Translations under genes and position numbers: made by a program | Shown here: in pieces, positions 11,981 through 25,834 of the stretch | Numbering within the stretch: the first letter of the stretch is position 1 | Layout: each line of letters starts with the position of its first letter | Assembly: GCF_006782915.1 (NCBI RefSeq) | Contig: NZ_VCNP01000006.1 | Coordinates: 34,697 to 98,696, forward strand | DNA length: 64,000 bases | Direction of reading: 5' to 3' | DNA from: Streptomyces calvus | GTDB taxonomy: Bacteria; Actinomycetota; Actinomycetes; Streptomycetales; Streptomycetaceae | The notes under the pieces: model-generated | Databases searched by the model: none | The model's input: the letters and a program-made list of their open reading frames with translations, nothing else | What the model was told of the DNA's origin: nothing

Positions 11981-14212
11981 GTGGCCCTGCGTGACACCCC
12001 GCTTCCCGAGACGGCCGGGCCCGTCCCGTCCGCCCCCGCCGACGCGGCCCCGCCGCCCGCGCCCGCCCTCGACCCGACCGACCGCGGGCGCCTGCTGGCG
12101 GGCGCCCACCACGATCCGCACGCGCTGCTCGGCGCGCACCCGGTGCCCGGCGGGATCGCCTTCCGGGCACTGCGCCCCTTCGCCCGCGAGGTGAGCGTGG
12201 TCGTCGACGGCGCGCGCACCCCGCTCGTCTCGGAGGGCGACGGACTGTTCTCCGGCCTGCTGCCGCTGGACGCGGTCCCCGCGTACACGCTGGCCGTGGC
12301 CTACGGCGAGGACGCGGCCGTCGAGGTGCACGACCCGTACCGGTTCCTGCCCGCGCTCGGCGAGTTCGACCTGCACCTGATCGGCGAGGGCCGGCACGAG
12401 GAGCTGTGGACGGCGCTCGGCGCGCACCCGATGACCCACCAGGGCGTCACCGGCACCCGGTTCACCGTGTGGGCGCCGAACGCGCAGGGCGTGCGGCTCG
12501 CGGCGGACTTCACCCACTGGGACGGCACGGCGTTCCCGATGCGCTCGCTCGGTTCGTCCGGCGTCTGGGAGCTGTTCCTGCCGGGTGTCGGCGAGGGCAC
12601 CTGCTACAAGTTCGAGATCCACTCCCGCTACGGCCACCGGTTCCTCAAGGCGGACCCGATGGCCCGCCGCACGGAGGCGCCGCCGAACACGGCGTCCGTG
12701 GTGACGTCCTCGGACTACGTGTGGGGTGACGCCGAGTGGCTGGAACGGCGGGCCGAGGTGCCGGTGCACGAGGCACCGTTCTCGGTGTACGAGGTCCACC
12801 TGCCGTCCTGGCGGCCGGGATCGACGTACCGTCAGCTGGCCGAGCAGCTCCCCGCGTACGTCAAGGACCTCGGCTTCACGCACGTGGAGCTGATGCCGGT
12901 CGCCGAGCACCCCTTCGGCCCGTCCTGGGGCTACCAGGTCACCGGCTTCTATGCGCCGACGGCCCGGCTCGGCAGCCCCGACGACTTCAAGTTCCTGGTC
13001 GACGCGCTGCACCGGGCCGGCATCGGCGTGATCATGGACTGGGTGCCGGCGCACTTCCCGAAGGACGACTGGGCGCTGGCCCGGTTCGACGGGGACCCGC
13101 TGTACGAGCCCGGGGACTCCCGGCGCGCCGAGCACCCGGACTGGGGCACGTACACCTTCGACTTCGCGCGCACCGAGGTGCGCAACTTCCTGGTCGCGAA
13201 CGCCGTGTACTGGTGCCAGGAGTTCCACATCGACGGGCTGCGGGTGGACGCCGTCGCCTCCATGCTCTACCTGGACTACTCGCGCGAGGACGGCCAGTGG
13301 GAGCCCAACGCCCACGGCGGCCGGGAGGACCTGGCGGCGGTGGCGTTCCTCCAGGAGATGAACGCGACCGTGTACCGGCGCTGCCCGGGCGTGGTGACCA
13401 TCGCCGAGGAGTCGACGGCGTGGGGCGGGGTGACCCGGCCCACCGACACCGGCGGACTCGGGTTCGGCCTGAAGTGGAACATGGGCTGGATGCACGACTC
13501 GCTGGAGTACGTCGCGCACGAGCCGGTGCACCGCAAGTACCACCACCACGAGATGACGTTCGCGATGGTGTACGCGTACAGCGAGAACTACGTCCTGCCG
13601 ATCTCCCACGACGAGGTGGTGCACGGCAAGCAGGCGCTGGTGTCGAAGATGCCCGGCGACTGGTGGCAGCGGCGCGCCAACGTCCGCGCCTACCTCGGCT
13701 TCATGTGGGCCCACCCGGGCAAGCAACTGCTGTTCATGGGCCAGGAGTTCGCGCAGGGCGCCGAGTGGTCCGAGGAGCAGGGACCGGAGTGGTGGCTGCT
13801 CGACGACGGATACCACTCCGCGGGCGACCACCGCGGCGTGCGGGACCTGGTCCGTGACCTCAACGCGCACTACCGGGCGACGCCGGCACTGTGGCAGCGC
13901 GACACCGACCCCGCCGGATTCCGCTGGGTCGCGGTGGACGCCGCCGACGACAACGTGTTCGCGTTCCTGCGGTACGACGCGGAGGGCCGGCCGCTGCTCG
14001 CGGTGTCGAACTTCTCCCCCGTGGTCCGCCACGCCTACGCGCTCGGCGTCGGGGACGACGTGGTCGCCTGGCGGGAGATCCTCAACACCGACGCCGCGCA
14101 CTACGGCGGCGGAAACGTGACGAACCCGGATCCGGTCAAGCCGGAGGACGGCCTCGTCCGCCTCACGCTGCCTCCGCTCGCGACCGTGTGGCTGGCTCCC
14201 GTGGATCTGTGA
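11981..14212 (+). CDS. glgB: 1,4-alpha-glucan branching enzyme GlgB
   Basis: A 743-residue GH13_9 enzyme introducing alpha-1,6 branches. An alanine/proline-rich leader (about 1-30) precedes an N-terminal beta-sandwich (about 30-125), a CBM48 (about 140-245) and the barrel. The nucleophile is D423 in [15 protein letters not shown], the acid is E476 in TIAEESTAW, and [12 protein letters not shown] supplies region IV. It starts with GTG at 11981, four bases after mak, with GAGGAG in the end of mak as ribosome site. It completes the GlgE pathway: TreS, Mak, GlgE elongation, GlgB branching, with GlgX encoded divergently. Confidence 0.96.
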   Translation: MALRDTPLPETAGPVPSAPADAAPPPAPALDPTDRGRLLAGAHHDPHALLGAHPVPGGIAFRALRPFAREVSVVVDGARTPLVSEGDGLFSGLLPLDAVPAYTLAVAYGEDAAVEVHDPYRFLPALGEFDLHLIGEGRHEELWTALGAHPMTHQGVTGTRFTVWAPNAQGVRLAADFTHWDGTAFPMRSLGSSGVWELFLPGVGEGTCYKFEIHSRYGHRFLKADPMARRTEAPPNTASVVTSSDYVWGDAEWLERRAEVPVHEAPFSVYEVHLPSWRPGSTYRQLAEQLPAYVKDLGFTHVELMPVAEHPFGPSWGYQVTGFYAPTARLGSPDDFKFLVDALHRAGIGVIMDWVPAHFPKDDWALARFDGDPLYEPGDSRRAEHPDWGTYTFDFARTEVRNFLVANAVYWCQEFHIDGLRVDAVASMLYLDYSREDGQWEPNAHGGREDLAAVAFLQEMNATVYRRCPGVVTIAEESTAWGGVTRPTDTGGLGFGLKWNMGWMHDSLEYVAHEPVHRKYHHHEMTFAMVYAYSENYVLPISHDEVVHGKQALVSKMPGDWWQRRANVRAYLGFMWAHPGKQLLFMGQEFAQGAEWSEEQGPEWWLLDDGYHSAGDHRGVRDLVRDLNAHYRATPALWQRDTDPAGFRWVAVDAADDNVFAFLRYDAEGRPLLAVSNFSPVVRHAYALGVGDDVVAWREILNTDAAHYGGGNVTNPDPVKPEDGLVRLTLPPLATVWLAPVDL

Positions 14213-14260
14213 GGCCAGGCGACGCCGTCAGGTGTCCGATGCTCCGGGCGGGGCATTCGG

Positions 14261-14272
14261 GGTCGTACGACC
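14261..14272. promoter_or_regulatory. Perfect 12-bp palindrome upstream of the carboxylate-amine ligase
   Basis: GGTCGTACGACC is perfectly self-complementary and lies in the 107-bp gap between glgB and the GCS2-type ligase, about 48 bases before its GTG. It could be a small operator or part of a weak terminator for the glgE operon. There is no direct evidence for a binding protein. Confidence 0.25.
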
Positions 14273-14319
14273 GGGGACCCCCGGCGTCGTCGCGGCAGGT
14301 CACAGAAAGGCGGCATCAC

Positions 14320-15408
14320 GTGCGCACCGTCGGAGTGGAGGAGGAACTCCTCCTGGTGGATCCGGAAACGGGAGAACCGCGGGCGATGTCCGCCGCGGTG
14401 CTCGCCCGAGCCGAGCGGGACGGCGCGGAGCCGGACGTCTTCGAGAAGGAACTGCACGAGCAGATGCTGGAGTTCGCCACGCATCCGCAGTCCTCGATGG
14501 AGAGCCTGCACGCGGAGATCGTCCGCTGCCGCAAGGAGGCCGCGGGCCACGCCGAGGAGATCGGCTGCACCGTCGCCGCCCTCGCCACCTCCCCGCTGCC
14601 GGTCAGTCCCGCGATCGGGATGAACCGGCGCTACCGGTGGATGGAGGAGCAGTACGGCATCGCCACCCGGGAACAGCTCGTACTGGGCTGCCACGTCCAT
14701 GTGTCCGTGGAGTCCGACGAGGAGGGCGTCGGTGTCGTGGACCGGCTGCGGCCCTGGCTGCCGGTGCTGGCCGCGCTCAGCGCGAACTCGCCGTACTGGC
14801 AGGGCAAGGACTCCGGGTACAGCAGCTACCGCAGCCGGGTCTGGCAGCGCTGGCCGTCGGCCGGCCCGACGGAGATCTTCGGCTCTGCCGAGTGCTACCA
14901 CCGGCGGGTCGCCGACATGGTGGCCACCGGCACCATCCTCGACGAGGGGATGATCTACTTCGACGCGCGGCTGTCCCAGCGGTACCCCACGGTGGAGATC
15001 CGCGTCTCCGACGTCTGTCTGCACGCCGAGACCGCGGCACTGATCGCCACCTTCGCCCGCGCGCTGGTGGACACCGCGGCCGGCGAGTGGCGGGACGGCC
15101 GTGAGCCGCTGGACCCCGGGGTGAGCCTGCTGCGGCTGGCCGCCTGGCAGGCGGCCCGCTCGGGACTGACGGGAGAGCTGCTCGACCCGCGGACCATGCG
15201 CCGCATGCCCGCCGAGGCGGTCGTCCGCACGCTCCTCGAGCACGCCGCCGGGGCTTTGGAGGCCAACGGGGACCTGGAGCGCGCCCGCGAGGGCTGCGCG
15301 CGGCTGCTCCGCGACGGCAACGGCGCGCAGGTGCAGCGGGCCCTGATGGACCGCTCGGGGAGCCTCAGGGACGTCGTGACGGAGTGCGTGCGGCACACGC
15401 AGGCGTGA
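14320..15408 (+). CDS. Carboxylate-amine ligase, glutamate-cysteine ligase type 2 (YbdK) family
   Basis: A 362-residue ATP-grasp-like ligase of the GCS2 family, which joins a carboxylate (classically glutamate) to an amine. Family marks are the start VRTVGVEEELLLVDPETGEP, ELHEQMLEFATHP, LGCHVHVSV, SANSPYWQGKDSGYSSYR and PTVEIRVSD. The GTG at 14320 follows AGAAAGG by about 10 bases; the frame is open far upstream, but only as a shadow of glgB. The true substrate cannot be read from the sequence, and many Streptomyces have several such paralogues. It is probably co-transcribed with or just after the glgE operon; a role in stress-related thiol or peptide synthesis is only a guess. Confidence 0.85.
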   Translation: MRTVGVEEELLLVDPETGEPRAMSAAVLARAERDGAEPDVFEKELHEQMLEFATHPQSSMESLHAEIVRCRKEAAGHAEEIGCTVAALATSPLPVSPAIGMNRRYRWMEEQYGIATREQLVLGCHVHVSVESDEEGVGVVDRLRPWLPVLAALSANSPYWQGKDSGYSSYRSRVWQRWPSAGPTEIFGSAECYHRRVADMVATGTILDEGMIYFDARLSQRYPTVEIRVSDVCLHAETAALIATFARALVDTAAGEWRDGREPLDPGVSLLRLAAWQAARSGLTGELLDPRTMRRMPAEAVVRTLLEHAAGALEANGDLERAREGCARLLRDGNGAQVQRALMDRSGSLRDVVTECVRHTQA

Positions 15409-15420
15409 GCCGCACCGCAC

Positions 15421-15654
15421 TCAGAAGATGAGTATCAGGGCGTAGACCAGGAAGAACGCCGCGACCAGCACCGCCAGGGCGAGGATGGCCGTCAGGGGTC
15501 CCTTGGCCCAGCCCTTGGTCGGGTTGTGGGTCTCCCGGGGGCCCGCCTCGGGCATGCTGCTCTCCGCGGGCGGGGTCTCGCCCGGGGGGACACCGCCTCC
15601 CGGTTCGAGGCCGGTGCTGCGTTCCGGTTCGGGGTCTGGATTGATGTACGTCAT
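15421..15654 (-). CDS. DUF6480-family small membrane protein
   Basis: A 77-residue protein with a hydrophilic N-terminal part carrying the family phrase PERSTGLEPGGGVPPGETPPAE. One C-terminal transmembrane helix follows (LTAILALAVLVAAFFLVYALILIF, about residues 53-77), giving a tail-anchored topology. The ATG at 15654 starts the conserved core; the frame extends to 15750, but that stretch is basic and non-conserved in character. It converges on the carboxylate-amine ligase with a 12-bp gap. Function is unknown. Confidence 0.75.
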   Translation of the reverse strand: MTYINPDPEPERSTGLEPGGGVPPGETPPAESSMPEAGPRETHNPTKGWAKGPLTAILALAVLVAAFFLVYALILIF

Positions 15655-15806
15655 GCCGTCCGGGTCCCCGAATGCGCGGGGATCATCGGTGCGGACACAC
15701 TTGGCCCGATCCCGGCGCGGGGGCGCGTCGGCTCGGCTAGATTCAGGCACCGCCGGTGACGGTGCCCATCGGCCGAGTCACAGCCCGTACACGTCAGGAG
15801 CAGTGC

Positions 15807-17711
15807 ATGCGCGACCTCGCTCTCGCTCCCCCGTCCGCCCCGCACCTGACCGGCGGCCTCGCCGACAGCCTCTTCGGGACGGCGGCCGAGAGCCCGGCCC
15901 TGCCGGTGCTCGCCCGCCGGGCCGGCCCGGCCTCCGCCACCTGGGAGCAGGTCACCGCCGCGGAGTTCCGGGACGAGGTCGTCGACCTGGCCAAGGGGCT
16001 GATCGCGTCCGGTGTCTCGACGGGCCTGCGGGTGGCCGTCATGGCGCGCACCCGGTACGAGTGGACCGTCCTGTGCCACGCCCTGTGGGCGGTGGGCGCC
16101 GAGGTCGTCCCGATCTATCCGACGTCCTCGCGCGACCAGGTGGAGTGGATCCTGCGGGACTCCGGGTGCGTGGCCGTGCTGGTGGAGGACGAGCAGGGCG
16201 TGATGACCGTCGGCTCGGTGTGCACGGCGCTGCCGCTGCTGCGGCACGTCTGGCAGTTGGACGCGGGCGCGCTCGACCGGCTGGTGGAACGCGGTGCGTA
16301 CATCCCGACGGCGACGGTGGACTCGATGCGCCGGCTCGTGCTGCCGGACTCCACCGCCGTCATCGCGTACACCTCCGGCACCTCGGGCCACGCGATGGGC
16401 TGTGCGCTGAGCCACCGCGGTCTGGCCTTCATCTGCGACACGCTGATCGCGGGCTGGGGCCACACGGTGGCGGAACCCGGGGAGCAGGGCGCCGTCCTGG
16501 CCTTCCTCCCGTTCTCCCACGTGTACGGCCTGATGATCCAGGGACTGTGCGTGCGCGGCGGTCTGCTGATGGGGCACGAGCCGGACATCGGCGGGGAGGC
16601 CCTGTCCTCGGCCCTGCGCACCTTCCGGCCCACCTATCTGTACGCCGTGCCCTCGCTGCTGGAGAAGATCTACAAGAACTTTCTGCGGACGGCGCAGCAG
16701 TCGGGCCGCGGCGCCCTGTTCGAGCGGGCCGCGGGCACGGCCCGGGACTTCGCCGCGGCCCAGGAGCGGCAGCGGCTGGGCCTGGGCCCCGGGCCGGGTT
16801 TCGACCTGCGGCTGCAGCACGCGCTGTACGAGCGCACCGTCTACCGCAAGCTGCGGGCGGCGCTGGGCGGCCGGGTGCGCCGGGCCACGTCGGGCGGGTC
16901 GCCGCTCAGCCGCGACCTCTGCCTGTTCTACGAGGGCATCGGCATCTACGTGCACGACGGTTACGGGCTCACGGAGACCAGCGGCGGGGTGACGATGCAG
17001 CCGTTCGGGCAGGAGAAGTCCGGCACCGTCGGGCGGGCGCTGCCGGGCACCGAGATCAAGGTGGCCGACGACGGCGAGATCCTGGTGCGCGGGCCGTCGG
17101 TGTTCCAGGGCTACGTGGGCGACGCGGCCGCCACGCGGGCCGCGCTCGACGGCGGCTGGCTGGCCACCGGGGATCTCGGCCGGCTGGACTCCGAGGGCTA
17201 TCTGACGATCACCGGCCGCAAGAAGGACGTGGTCATCACCAGCAGCGGCAAGTCGGTGGCGCCTGCGGCCCTGGAGCAGCGGCTGCGGATGCATCCGCTG
17301 GTCCACCAGGCCGTGGTCGTCGGCGACAACCGGCCGTGCGTGGGTGCCCTGATCACGTTGGACCCCGACTTCCTGGCGGACTGGCGGGCGGCGCTGTCGC
17401 TGTCCGGCGACGCGGTGACCCGGGCGGCACGGGAGGAGAACGCGCTGCGCGAGGAGATCGGGCGGGCGGTCGCCGCGGCCAACAGCAGTGTGTCGCCCTC
17501 GGAGTCGATCCGGGTGTTCCGGGTGCTGCCGGAGCCGTTCGACGTGGCCAACGGGCTGTTGACGCCGTCGATGAAGCTGCGCCGGGACGAGATCGTGCGG
17601 CGCTACGCGCTGGAGATCGACGCGATGTACCAGTCGCGTCCGCGTCCGCGGCGCACCGCAGAGCCCGACCCGTCGTCGGGCTGGGACGACGCGGACAACG
17701 TGTTCCGCTGA
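15807..17711 (+). CDS. AMP-forming acyl-CoA synthetase-like protein (long-chain fatty acid ligase, FadD15 type)
   Basis: A 634-residue ANL-superfamily protein. Visible motifs are DGYGLTETSGG (A5), DGGWLATGDLGRLDSEGYL (A7), TGRKKDVVITSSGKSVAP (A8) and the A10 lysine in LTPSMKLRRDE. The ATP-binding A3 loop, usually TSGTTGxPKG, reads TSGTSGHAMGCALSH and so lacks the conserved Lys. Activity may be reduced, altered or regulatory. Normal members activate fatty acids to acyl-AMP and then acyl-CoA at the membrane. The ATG at 15807 follows AGGAG by 6 bases. It is divergent from the DUF6480 gene; the end DDADNVFR is hydrophilic. Confidence 0.85.
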   Translation: MRDLALAPPSAPHLTGGLADSLFGTAAESPALPVLARRAGPASATWEQVTAAEFRDEVVDLAKGLIASGVSTGLRVAVMARTRYEWTVLCHALWAVGAEVVPIYPTSSRDQVEWILRDSGCVAVLVEDEQGVMTVGSVCTALPLLRHVWQLDAGALDRLVERGAYIPTATVDSMRRLVLPDSTAVIAYTSGTSGHAMGCALSHRGLAFICDTLIAGWGHTVAEPGEQGAVLAFLPFSHVYGLMIQGLCVRGGLLMGHEPDIGGEALSSALRTFRPTYLYAVPSLLEKIYKNFLRTAQQSGRGALFERAAGTARDFAAAQERQRLGLGPGPGFDLRLQHALYERTVYRKLRAALGGRVRRATSGGSPLSRDLCLFYEGIGIYVHDGYGLTETSGGVTMQPFGQEKSGTVGRALPGTEIKVADDGEILVRGPSVFQGYVGDAAATRAALDGGWLATGDLGRLDSEGYLTITGRKKDVVITSSGKSVAPAALEQRLRMHPLVHQAVVVGDNRPCVGALITLDPDFLADWRAALSLSGDAVTRAAREENALREEIGRAVAAANSSVSPSESIRVFRVLPEPFDVANGLLTPSMKLRRDEIVRRYALEIDAMYQSRPRPRRTAEPDPSSGWDDADNVFR

Positions 17712-17742
17712 CCACCCCGGCGCGGCTTCCGGTGCGTGAGGT

Positions 17743-17768
17743 GTTTGTCACCGTCCGGGCACGGGCAT
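17743..17768 (+). promoter_or_regulatory. Possible SigB-type promoter upstream of a GHKL gene
   Basis: GTTT (17743-17746), a 16-base spacer and GGGCAT (17763-17768) match GNNT-N14-16-GGGTAY except T to C in the -10. It lies 100 bases before the ATG of the anti-sigma-like gene. A TAGGCT at 17778-17783 is a competing -10. Confidence 0.3.
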
Positions 17769-17867
17769 GCGGGCGCGTAGGCTCCGGGCGCGCGGGAACC
17801 CACTGTTCGAGGGGGGTTCAGGGCACAGGACACGACCGCCCCGTGACGGCGGGGCCCGGAAGGCGAG

Positions 17868-18302
17868 ATGGCACCCGAGCCGCGTAGGGACAGGACACTG
17901 GCTGGCGAGGAGATCACGAGCCGCGTTGCCGGCTTCCCGGGGGAGCTGCACGACGTGACGGACGCACGCCTGGTCGCGGAGGAGTTCCTCTTCGACCTGG
18001 CCCGCGTGTCGGCGCCGTCGGCCCCGGAGCACTGGGACGACATACTCCTGGTGGTCACGGAGCTGGCGGCCAACGCGGTCCAGTACGCCCCCGGACCGTT
18101 CGAGCTGCGTCTGCGCAGAACGTTCGACGGTGTGCACGTGGTGATGCACGACACCAGCACCACCGAGCCGGCCCCGCGGCCGTTCCATCCGAGCCACGGC
18201 GCGGGCGGCATCGGTTGGCATCTGATCCACACGCTGTGCGACCAGGTCAGCGTCGTCACCGACGAGCACGGCAAGGACATCCACGTCTTCCTGCCGTGGT
18301 GA
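17868..18302 (+). CDS. GHKL ATP-binding protein, anti-sigma-factor type
   Basis: A 144-residue single-domain RsbW/SpoIIAB-like protein. The N box ELAANAVQYAPG has the Mg-binding Asn. Further boxes are DTSTTEP and GAGGIGWHLIHTLCDQVSV (G2-like lid and helix). Family members bind and inhibit a SigB/F/G sigma factor and phosphorylate a STAS antagonist; many Streptomyces copies have unknown partners. The ATG at 17868 follows GGAAGG closely. It is convergent (15-bp gap) with another GHKL gene, and two sigma genes and several STAS genes lie nearby, so a partner-switch role is likely. Confidence 0.82.
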   Translation: MAPEPRRDRTLAGEEITSRVAGFPGELHDVTDARLVAEEFLFDLARVSAPSAPEHWDDILLVVTELAANAVQYAPGPFELRLRRTFDGVHVVMHDTSTTEPAPRPFHPSHGAGGIGWHLIHTLCDQVSVVTDEHGKDIHVFLPW

Positions 18303-18317
18303 GCCGTCGGCGGGCGT

Positions 18318-18749
18318 TCAGGACGCGGGCGCCTCGCGCAGCGGCACCAGCACGCTGATCGTCTTGCCGCCCCCGGCGCGCCTGCGGATGTCGATGTCCC
18401 GGGCCAGCCTGATCACCAGGGGCCAGCCGTAGCCGCTGATCCGGTCCGCGGGCGGGAGGGTGCCGGATCCGGTGGCGGCTTCGGGGACGACGTCGCTGTG
18501 GTCGTGGACGAGGATGCGTACGCCTTCCTCGGTCGTCCGGGTCTCGAAGCCGGCCAGTCCGGCGCCGTGCCGGATCGCGTTGGTGACCAGTTCCGACACG
18601 ACGAGCGAGAGGTCGATCATGTCCTGGGGGTGCGGGGTGCGGCCGTCGGACTCCCAGCGTGCGCGCACCACCGCCTCGGCGTGCGCGCGGGCGCCGGCGG
18701 CACTGTCCACGTGCGCGGCCGGCGACCACTGCGTCGGGGCGGCGTTCAC
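18318..18749 (-). CDS. GHKL ATP-binding protein, anti-sigma-factor type
   Basis: A 143-residue GHKL regulator with N box SELVTNAIRHGAG, G1-like VHDHSDV and G2 YGWPLVIRLARDIDI followed by GGKTISVLVPL. The start is GTG at 18749, overlapping the stop of the PRC-barrel gene in GTGA, so the two are translationally coupled. Likely role: bind a sigma factor or act as a Ser/Thr kinase on a STAS protein. Its sequence is closest in layout to the anti-sigma protein at 36820-37251 (shared GYGWP/GHGWP-x-V-x-R-L-x-R-D-I pattern), so they are probably paralogues. Confidence 0.8.
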   Translation of the reverse strand: MNAAPTQWSPAAHVDSAAGARAHAEAVVRARWESDGRTPHPQDMIDLSLVVSELVTNAIRHGAGLAGFETRTTEEGVRILVHDHSDVVPEAATGSGTLPPADRISGYGWPLVIRLARDIDIRRRAGGGKTISVLVPLREAPAS

Positions 18750-19117
18750 CCGGCGGTACTCTCGCGCGGCGGCAGTCGGTGGTAGTAGTCGCCGACCGCG
18801 GTGAGGTATGCGGGGTCCATGGTCTCGCTGTCGGTGCGGAAGCGGGGGGCCGCCTTGACCTCGGCCCTGGTGCAGGACACCGTCAGCCTCCGCTCCCCGG
18901 CCTCGACGGACGCGACGAGGCCGACGGGCACCAGGAGGCTGCGGCCGAACACCCACACGCCGGTGTCGACGACGAGGTGCCGCATGCCGTGGTGGTCGGC
19001 CTGCCGGTCCACGTGGCCGATGGTGCCGTCGCGCGCGACGACGGTGTAGCCCGTCAGGTCCCGGCCCTCGACGGGGCCGAGGTCCGGCGCGTACGACCAG
19101 ATGCTGTCGATGGGCAC
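18746..19117 (-). CDS. PRC-barrel domain protein
   Basis: A 123-residue protein with one PRC-barrel (about residues 15-90: GRDLTGYTVVARDGTIGHVD, MRHLVVDTGVWVFGRSLLVPVGLVASV). PRC-barrels are small beta-barrels found in photosynthetic reaction-centre subunits, RimM and many bacterial stress proteins, usually in protein-protein contacts. The tail has SETMDPAYLTAVGDYYHRL. It is the first gene of a two-gene operon with the GHKL protein (4-bp overlap) and divergent from the multi-HAMP kinase. A sensor/adaptor role for the anti-sigma protein is inferred from coupling only. Confidence 0.82.
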   Translation of the reverse strand: MPIDSIWSYAPDLGPVEGRDLTGYTVVARDGTIGHVDRQADHHGMRHLVVDTGVWVFGRSLLVPVGLVASVEAGERRLTVSCTRAEVKAAPRFRTDSETMDPAYLTAVGDYYHRLPPRESTAG

Positions 19118-19278
19118 TGCTCCTTGCCTCCCGGTGGACGACGGATCCCGGAGCGGGCCCGGTCGTGCCCGCCGGCTCCACAGCAGCAGATACCCGGCAG
19201 GCGCGAGCGCATTCGAAAGGAACGGACCGAACCGCGGGCCGTGCCTGTTCCGGGCCGGTCGCCCGGTTCGTCCGGGCT

Positions 19279-19308
19279 TTGTTGCGGGGCCTCCGGATGG
19301 GTTAGCCT
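19279..19308 (+). promoter_or_regulatory. Possible housekeeping-type promoter for the multi-HAMP kinase
   Basis: TTGTTG (19279-19284), an 18-base spacer and TAGCCT (19303-19308) loosely match a Streptomyces HrdB promoter, 76 bases before the chosen start. A T-run at about 19316-19322 follows. It sits in the 266-bp divergent gap facing the PRC-barrel gene. Confidence 0.3.
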
Positions 19309-19383
19309 TCGGCGTATTTTTCTCATCTTGCAGATCCGTGAACTGCGGACATGCACACTGCTTCTGCCGGAACGAGGATGCGC

Positions 19384-23384
<4,001 letters not shown>

Positions 23385-23388
<4 letters not shown>

Positions 23389-25802
23389 GCGCCGGGGAGC
23401 GGCCGGAGGTCCGGCCGTACGGCGGGGCGGCGCGGCCGGAGCGCCGCGCGGCCGGGCCCGCCGGGGTGTCCGCAGACTCGCCCGTGGGGCGGCTGGCGGC
23501 CACCGTGGAACGGCTCAGCCGTGAGGTGCGGGCCGCGCAGGCGGAGGCCGAGGGGCGGGCGTTGATCGAGCTCGCCAAGGGCATCCTGGTCGAACGCCTG
23601 GGGTGCGGTCCCTCGCAGGCCGCGCGCCAGCTCGCCGAGCTGACCGAGCAGGCCGGGACGAGTCCGCTGGAGTTCGCGGTCGAGGTCATCAACCAGGCCG
23701 CCCGGGACCGGATGTCCGAGGTGACGGACGCCTTCCTGGCCGCCACGGCCGCCGCGGAGGAGGCGGGCCCGGAGCCGGCCGCCGTACGGCTGCGGGCGGC
23801 GGAGAGCGGGGCGCTGGCGGCCAACGACACGCAGGCGGTGGCCGAGTCGTTGCTCGAGCAGGCGCTGCGCCCGCTCGGCGCGGTCGCCGTGGCGATCTGG
23901 GCGGCGGCCGCCGACGGGTCGCTCACCCTGGCGGGCAGCGCCGGTTTCTCCCCGGCGGAGGCGGCGCGCTGGTACTACGTGCCGCCGGACGTGGCGACGG
24001 TGGCCCGGTGCGGTCTGGAGGAGCGCGACGGCCTGTGGCTCAGGTCGCCGGCCGACAAGGGGCTGCCCAGCGTCGGCCGCCACCACTACCCGGAGGGCGG
24101 CCGGGCGGCCCTTCCCGCGGGCACCGGGGGCAGGCTGTACGGCGTGCTGGAGATCGTGTGGCCGGAGCCGCTGCCCGCGCAGCCGCCGCAGATCGTCCGC
24201 CAGGTGGAGGCCCTGGCCGAGCTGTGCGCGCACACCCTGGAGACGTACACGGCGCCGGGCGGCCCGGACCAGCGGCCCGCGGTGCTGCCGGACGCGGCGG
24301 AGCTGATGGACCTGGCCGACGGGCTGTACGACCCGGCGCTCGTCCTGGTGCCGCACCTGGACGCCGCCGGGAACCTGGTGGACTTCCGCATCCAGCACGT
24401 CAACAGCCGCTTCCTGGACCCGGCGGGCCGTCCGCGGGGCATGGTCAGCGGGGCGCTGCTGCTGGAGGCGTACCCGATGGCCGCCGGGGACAGCGAGCTG
24501 TTCCAGCGGATCGAGCGGGTGTACGCCACGGGTGAGCCGTTCCGGGCCCGGCGCATGAACCTGACCGCGCTCGTCGACCAGGTGCCGCTGGCGGCGGTCG
24601 CGGACATCAGCGTCAGCCGGCACGGCGCGGGCATCCTGTTCATCTGGCGCATCGAGGACGAGACGGCGCGTCTGGCGAGCCTGCTCCAGCACGCCCAGCG
24701 GCTCGGCCGGATCGGCGGTTTCGAGGAGAACCTGCTCACCGGCGAGATCACCTGGAACGGGCAGCTGTACGACCTGTACGGGCGTCCGCACGCGAGCCTG
24801 CCGGTGCCGCTGGAGGAGCTGCCCGCGCACGCCCACCCGGACGACGCGGTCACCATCGGCCGCTTCCTGCGCACGCTGCTGCACCACCGGCGTCCGGCCT
24901 CGGCCGCGTTCCGGCTGCAGCGGCCGGACGGGGTGACCCGGCACATCCGGGTCGTCGCCGAGCCGGTCCTGGACACCGACGGCCGGCTGCTCACCATCCG
25001 TGGCGCCTACCAGGACATCTCGGCCCAGCACTGGACGGAGGTGGCGCTGGCGGCCACCCGGGACCAGCTGGCGCACACCGAGCAGCAGGCCAGCGAGCGC
25101 GACCGGCTGGCCCTGCAACTGCAGCGCGCCATCATGCCGCCGGCGCAGGCGCCGCTGCAGGTGCCGGACCTCGACGTGGCCGTGCGCTACCGGCCCGCGG
25201 AGGCCGAGCAGTTGGTGGGCGGCGACTGGTACGACGCGGTGGTGCTGCCGTCCGGGCTGGTGCTGCTGTGCGTGGGCGACGTCGCCGGTCACGGCATAGA
25301 GGCGGCGACCAGCATGGTCGTCCTGCGCAACGCGCTGCGCGGTCTGGCCGTCACCGGGGCGGGTCCCGGGCAGCTGCTGTCGTGGCTGAACATCGTGGCG
25401 CACCATCTCACCGGCGGGGTCACCGCCACGGCGGTGTGCGGCCTGTACGACCCGGCCTCGCGCACGCTGCGCTGGGCCCGGGCGGGCCATCTGCCGCCGG
25501 TGCTGGTGCGCGGCGCCGAGGCCGCTCCGCTGCCGTTGGTGCGCGGGCTGCTGCTCGGTGCCGTACCGGAGGCGTCGTACGAGGAGGACGAGGTGCGGCT
25601 GGCGGCCGAGGACAACCTGCTGATGTACACGGACGGTCTGGTCGAGCGCCGGGACCGCTCGGTGGAGGAGTCGCTGACGCATCTGCTGACCGCGGCCGCG
25701 ACCGCGCCGGGCACGCTCGACCAGCGGCTGGACCGGCTGCTGACGTACAGCAGGTCGGACACGGACGACGACACCTGCATCGTGGGTATCCGGGTCGGCT
25801 GA
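23385..25802 (+). CDS. ANTAR-GAF-PAS-PP2C (SpoIIE-type) phosphatase
   Basis: An 805-residue signalling protein. Domains: an ANTAR-like helical segment (about 45-110, ALIELAKGILVERLGCGPSQAARQL), GAF (about 149-285), a PAS-like region (about 305-425), PAS_3 (about 435-549, LGRIGGFEENLLTGEITWNG) and a PPM/SpoIIE phosphatase (about 595-805). Metal-site motifs GGDWYDA, VGDVAGHG, YTDGLVE and DDDTCIVG are all present. It should dephosphorylate a STAS antagonist, most obviously that of the next gene. GTG at 23385 overlaps the kinase stop in GTGA. Having an ANTAR-type helix bundle and a PP2C in one chain is uncommon and could couple RNA binding or dimerisation to sigma activation (inference). Confidence 0.9.
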
Positions 25803-25834
25803 GCGCAGGGTCCGGGGCCGTGGGCACGGCCGAG

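Noticed and set aside
11357..14101. 914-residue frame antisense to mak and glgB
   Set aside because: Low-complexity Val/Arg/His translation; shadow of real genes.
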